From NCBI RefSeq assembly GCF_042650125.1, contig NZ_JBHSAP010000018.1, positions 496,001-560,000 of the forward strand: a DNA stretch of 64,000 bases. The letters run 5' to 3'. Within the stretch, counting starts at the first letter, position 1. Each line of letters opens with the position of its first letter. The notes under the pieces are model-generated. The model was not told the origin of the DNA, searched no databases, and worked only from the letters and a program-made list of their open reading frames with translations. This DNA is from Salinithrix halophila (GTDB taxonomy: Bacteria > Bacillota > Bacilli > Thermoactinomycetales > DSM-45169). Of this stretch, positions 62,286 through 64,000 are shown piece after piece. The translations under genes were made by a program, and so were the position numbers.

Positions 62286-62676
62286 GACAGCTCTCTCCCT
62301 TTTTTTCTATCGTCTCCGACCCGGAAGATTCAGATGGAGCCTTCTCGATCCGGAGCAACCGTACCAGTCGCACCCATTGACCGATCATGCACTTTCCAAC
62401 GCTTCCAGGAGCCTTCTCCACCAAGACCGTCACCTGCAGGCCGTCAACCTGCAGGCGTTTCAGAATTGAAGCATCTCCTGTCAATTGGTATCGACCACGG
62501 TTGTCGGTCTCCAATATCCAACAGCCGCCTTCCACATTGATGTAACGCATGGTTCCCGAAAGAATCCATTGGGGGTTTCCGGGAACCTCCTGTGCCGCTG
62601 AGAGAGAGGCCCCTCCCCAGCCCAAGCAAAGAACGCAGGCCACCGTAACCCAGCACCGCCATCGGGTCGTTGTCAT
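62173..62676 (-). CDS. Small secreted protein, unknown, overlapping the next gene
   Basis: 167 residues with a signal peptide (about 1-29, RWRCWVTVACVLCLGWGG then ASLSAAQ). A beta-rich region of about 75 residues follows (WILSGTMRYINVEGGCWILE.., YQLTG, LQVTVLVEKAPGSVGKCMIGQWVRLVRLLRIEK), looking like one small OB-type domain with two cysteines. The last 40 residues overlap the start of the methionine gamma-lyase gene by 113 bp and look non-natural, so a stop lost by mutation or a frameshift near the A7 tract is suspected. ATG 62676 has GGGGAG 6 nt upstream. Confidence 0.55.
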   Translation of the reverse strand: MTTTRWRCWVTVACVLCLGWGGASLSAAQEVPGNPQWILSGTMRYINVEGGCWILETDNRGRYQLTGDASILKRLQVDGLQVTVLVEKAPGSVGKCMIGQWVRLVRLLRIEKAPSESSGSETIEKKGESCHGREKRLFHATGSWRRGAVSADGIPDSAPVPDFYLRL

Positions 62677-62756
62677 GAGCTTCTCCCCTTTCCGCTGTTG
62701 TCCCTAGTCTGCGGAAAGGAAGCGCTCGGTACTCGTTGGCAGGGGGGCATCCTGGG

Positions 62757-64000
62757 TTAGAGACTGCTCCGTCCTGTACCAAAAAGGCGTTCATGCATCC
62801 GGAGCGCGTAGGGGTCCGTCATCCCAGCGATATAATCACAGACGATCCGAGCCCGATCCTGGGGATTCTCCCTGATTTGACGGCGGTCATTCTCCGGCAA
62901 AAGTTTGCTCTCCTCCATCATGGCCTCAAAGAGCATACGAACAACACGATCTCCCTTCCAGGCCATGGCCTGAACCGGCTGGGAATGAATCACCCTTTCC
63001 TCGACGACGGATTTTAGGCGAAGATTCAACTCCGCCAGTTCCGGGGGCAGGACAGCCCGGAAGCGGAAGCGGTTGGAGAAGGATTCCTCTCCTTGGATAT
63101 CGATTTGTATGTGGTTGACAAAAGCGGAGATAAGAAAAGCAAAAACCTGTTTCAAATGGTGCTTGAACAGATCTTGGCGGGGATGGATTCCGGCTGCTTC
63201 CCTCGACGCCCGGTCCAATTCCTCGTACTTTCCTCCCCAGGGCCGGGCTAGGAGAATCTCCTTTAGCTCCTCCAATTCCACCAAATGGAGGTTGACGGCA
63301 TCCTCCAGATCATGAGTGGCATAGGCGATATCATCAGCCAGTTCGATAATCGAACACTCAAAGGAGTGGTGGAGGGTTCTCCGGTAAGGGGAATCCTCCG
63401 ACTCCCGAAGAGTTTTGAGGAGAAATTCTTTCTCCCCTTCTCCATAAGGAGCCAATACCCAATCAAAAGCAAGTCGGTCACTACTGTAAACGCTGGCCTT
63501 GGGGGGACGCTCAGGGGAATCCGGAGCAGCAGCGTGAGCGAAAGTCTCCTCGTACAGGACCGGATACTTCATCACCGCCAACAGCAAACCCCGGGTGAGA
63601 TCGAGCCCTTCTCCCTTCCTCCCCTCCAACCGGGTGAGTATACGGAACGTCTGGGCATTCCCCTCAAACCCCCCGTCTAAGGCCATCATTCGGTTCAAAG
63701 AACGTTCCCCCTCATGGCCAAAAGGAGGATGGCCAAGGTCGTGGGCCAGAGCTGCCGCTTCTACCAAGGAAATGTCGATTTTACATCCCGGAGGCAGGAT
63801 TTCTGAACGGCGATTGAGAAAGAGGGCGATCCCCCGAGCAATTTGGGCTACTTCCATGGAATGGGTAAGGCGCGTTCGGTGTACATCTCCTACCTCGATA
63901 CCAATCACCTGCTTTTTAGACTGAAGGCGACGGAAGGCAGCACTGTGGATGATCCGTCCATAATCCCTTTCAAAAGCGTCCCGCACATCCAATGGGGAGC
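62757..64000 (-). CDS. Deoxyguanosinetriphosphate triphosphohydrolase-like HD protein, 5' end beyond the window
   Basis: At least 411 residues of the dGTPase-like HD family; the frame stays open to the right edge, so the N-terminus is missing. HD residues: His in TRLTHSMEV, His-Asp in LAHDLGHPPFGHEGE and Asp in IIELADDIAYATHDLEDA. It cleaves dNTP to deoxynucleoside and triphosphate. GRIIHSAAFRRLQSKKQV at the visible start is the usual early segment, so only about 30-40 residues are missing. TTG 63992 is an internal codon, not the likely start. Confidence 0.92.
   Translation of the reverse strand, partial: SPLDVRDAFERDYGRIIHSAAFRRLQSKKQVIGIEVGDVHRTRLTHSMEVAQIARGIALFLNRRSEILPPGCKIDISLVEAAALAHDLGHPPFGHEGERSLNRMMALDGGFEGNAQTFRILTRLEGRKGEGLDLTRGLLLAVMKYPVLYEETFAHAAAPDSPERPPKASVYSSDRLAFDWVLAPYGEGEKEFLLKTLRESEDSPYRRTLHHSFECSIIELADDIAYATHDLEDAVNLHLVELEELKEILLARPWGGKYEELDRASREAAGIHPRQDLFKHHLKQVFAFLISAFVNHIQIDIQGEESFSNRFRFRAVLPPELAELNLRLKSVVEERVIHSQPVQAMAWKGDRVVRMLFEAMMEESKLLPENDRRQIRENPQDRARIVCDYIAGMTDPYALRMHERLFGTGRSSL

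Noticed and set aside
1..64000. CRISPR arrays, tRNA/rRNA genes, prophage or integron
   Set aside because: No regularly spaced repeats, cloverleaf-like genes, rRNA segments, integrase or phage structural genes were seen on either strand.

Overview
The window looks like chromosomal DNA of an endospore-forming Bacillota, order Bacillales, of moderate-to-high GC. A member of the Thermoactinomycetaceae is my best guess; that is inference, because no rRNA or other phylogenetic marker is present. The evidence is gene order and content shared with Bacillus subtilis: aroQ-papP-efp beside yqhQ and a yqhP-like gene, yqhO next to mntR, gcvT-gcvPA-gcvPB divergent from yqhH-yqhG, and gbsR divergent from gbsA-gbsB. 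Sporulation-type genes (sulfolactate synthesis, a CwlC-like amidase), strong AGGAGG ribosome sites, frequent TTG/GTG starts and T-box and glycine riboswitches fit as well. No tRNA, rRNA, CRISPR array or prophage was seen.

Layout: 0.2-3.6 kb holds an MFS exporter, the comAB sulfolactate genes behind a sigma-K-like promoter, and a DUF441 membrane protein. 3.6-10.6 kb is the yqh/efp/mntR block plus an FMN reductase and a small NTTRR-F1-like protein. 10.6-18 kb has an orphan hutH behind a hairpin-rich leader, a COG2509 flavoprotein behind a PurR-type double PurBox, a long RecQ, a phosphoesterase and an SGNH hydrolase. 18-22.5 kb has the B12-dependent ribonucleotide reductase nrdJ, with NrdR-box-like sites around its -10, and D-amino-acid transaminase. 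22.6-26.5 kb is a tandem pair of pseudokinase/single-pass membrane proteins of unknown function. 26.7-27.7 kb is an IS200/IS605 element with intact tnpA but gutted tnpB, inserted just behind proA, which itself carries a +1 frameshift; proB and a proline T-box follow.

30.5-41.6 kb holds a GNAT, lipM, an SDR, a secreted GH3 hexosaminidase, a decayed SDR beside a D-threonine-aldolase-like/aldonolactone-oxidase pair, an aldehyde dehydrogenase with DUF779, and small unknowns. 41.8-48.8 kb is the glycine-cleavage operon under a tandem glycine riboswitch, divergent from yqhHG. 49-51 kb has a RodZ-like protein and a SPOR-tailed amidase.

51.1-56.4 kb is a complete choline-to-glycine-betaine module: GbsB, GbsA, GbsR and a CHT1-like sodium/choline symporter, with a palindrome placed as a roadblock operator in the gbsA leader. 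56.4-59.5 kb is a polar amino-acid ABC transporter interrupted by a small gene on the opposite strand. 59.5-64 kb has an omega-amidase-like nitrilase, methionine gamma-lyase, a small secreted protein and the 3' part of a dGTPase-like HD hydrolase running off the right edge. Most gene ends carry clear intrinsic terminators, many usable in both directions.
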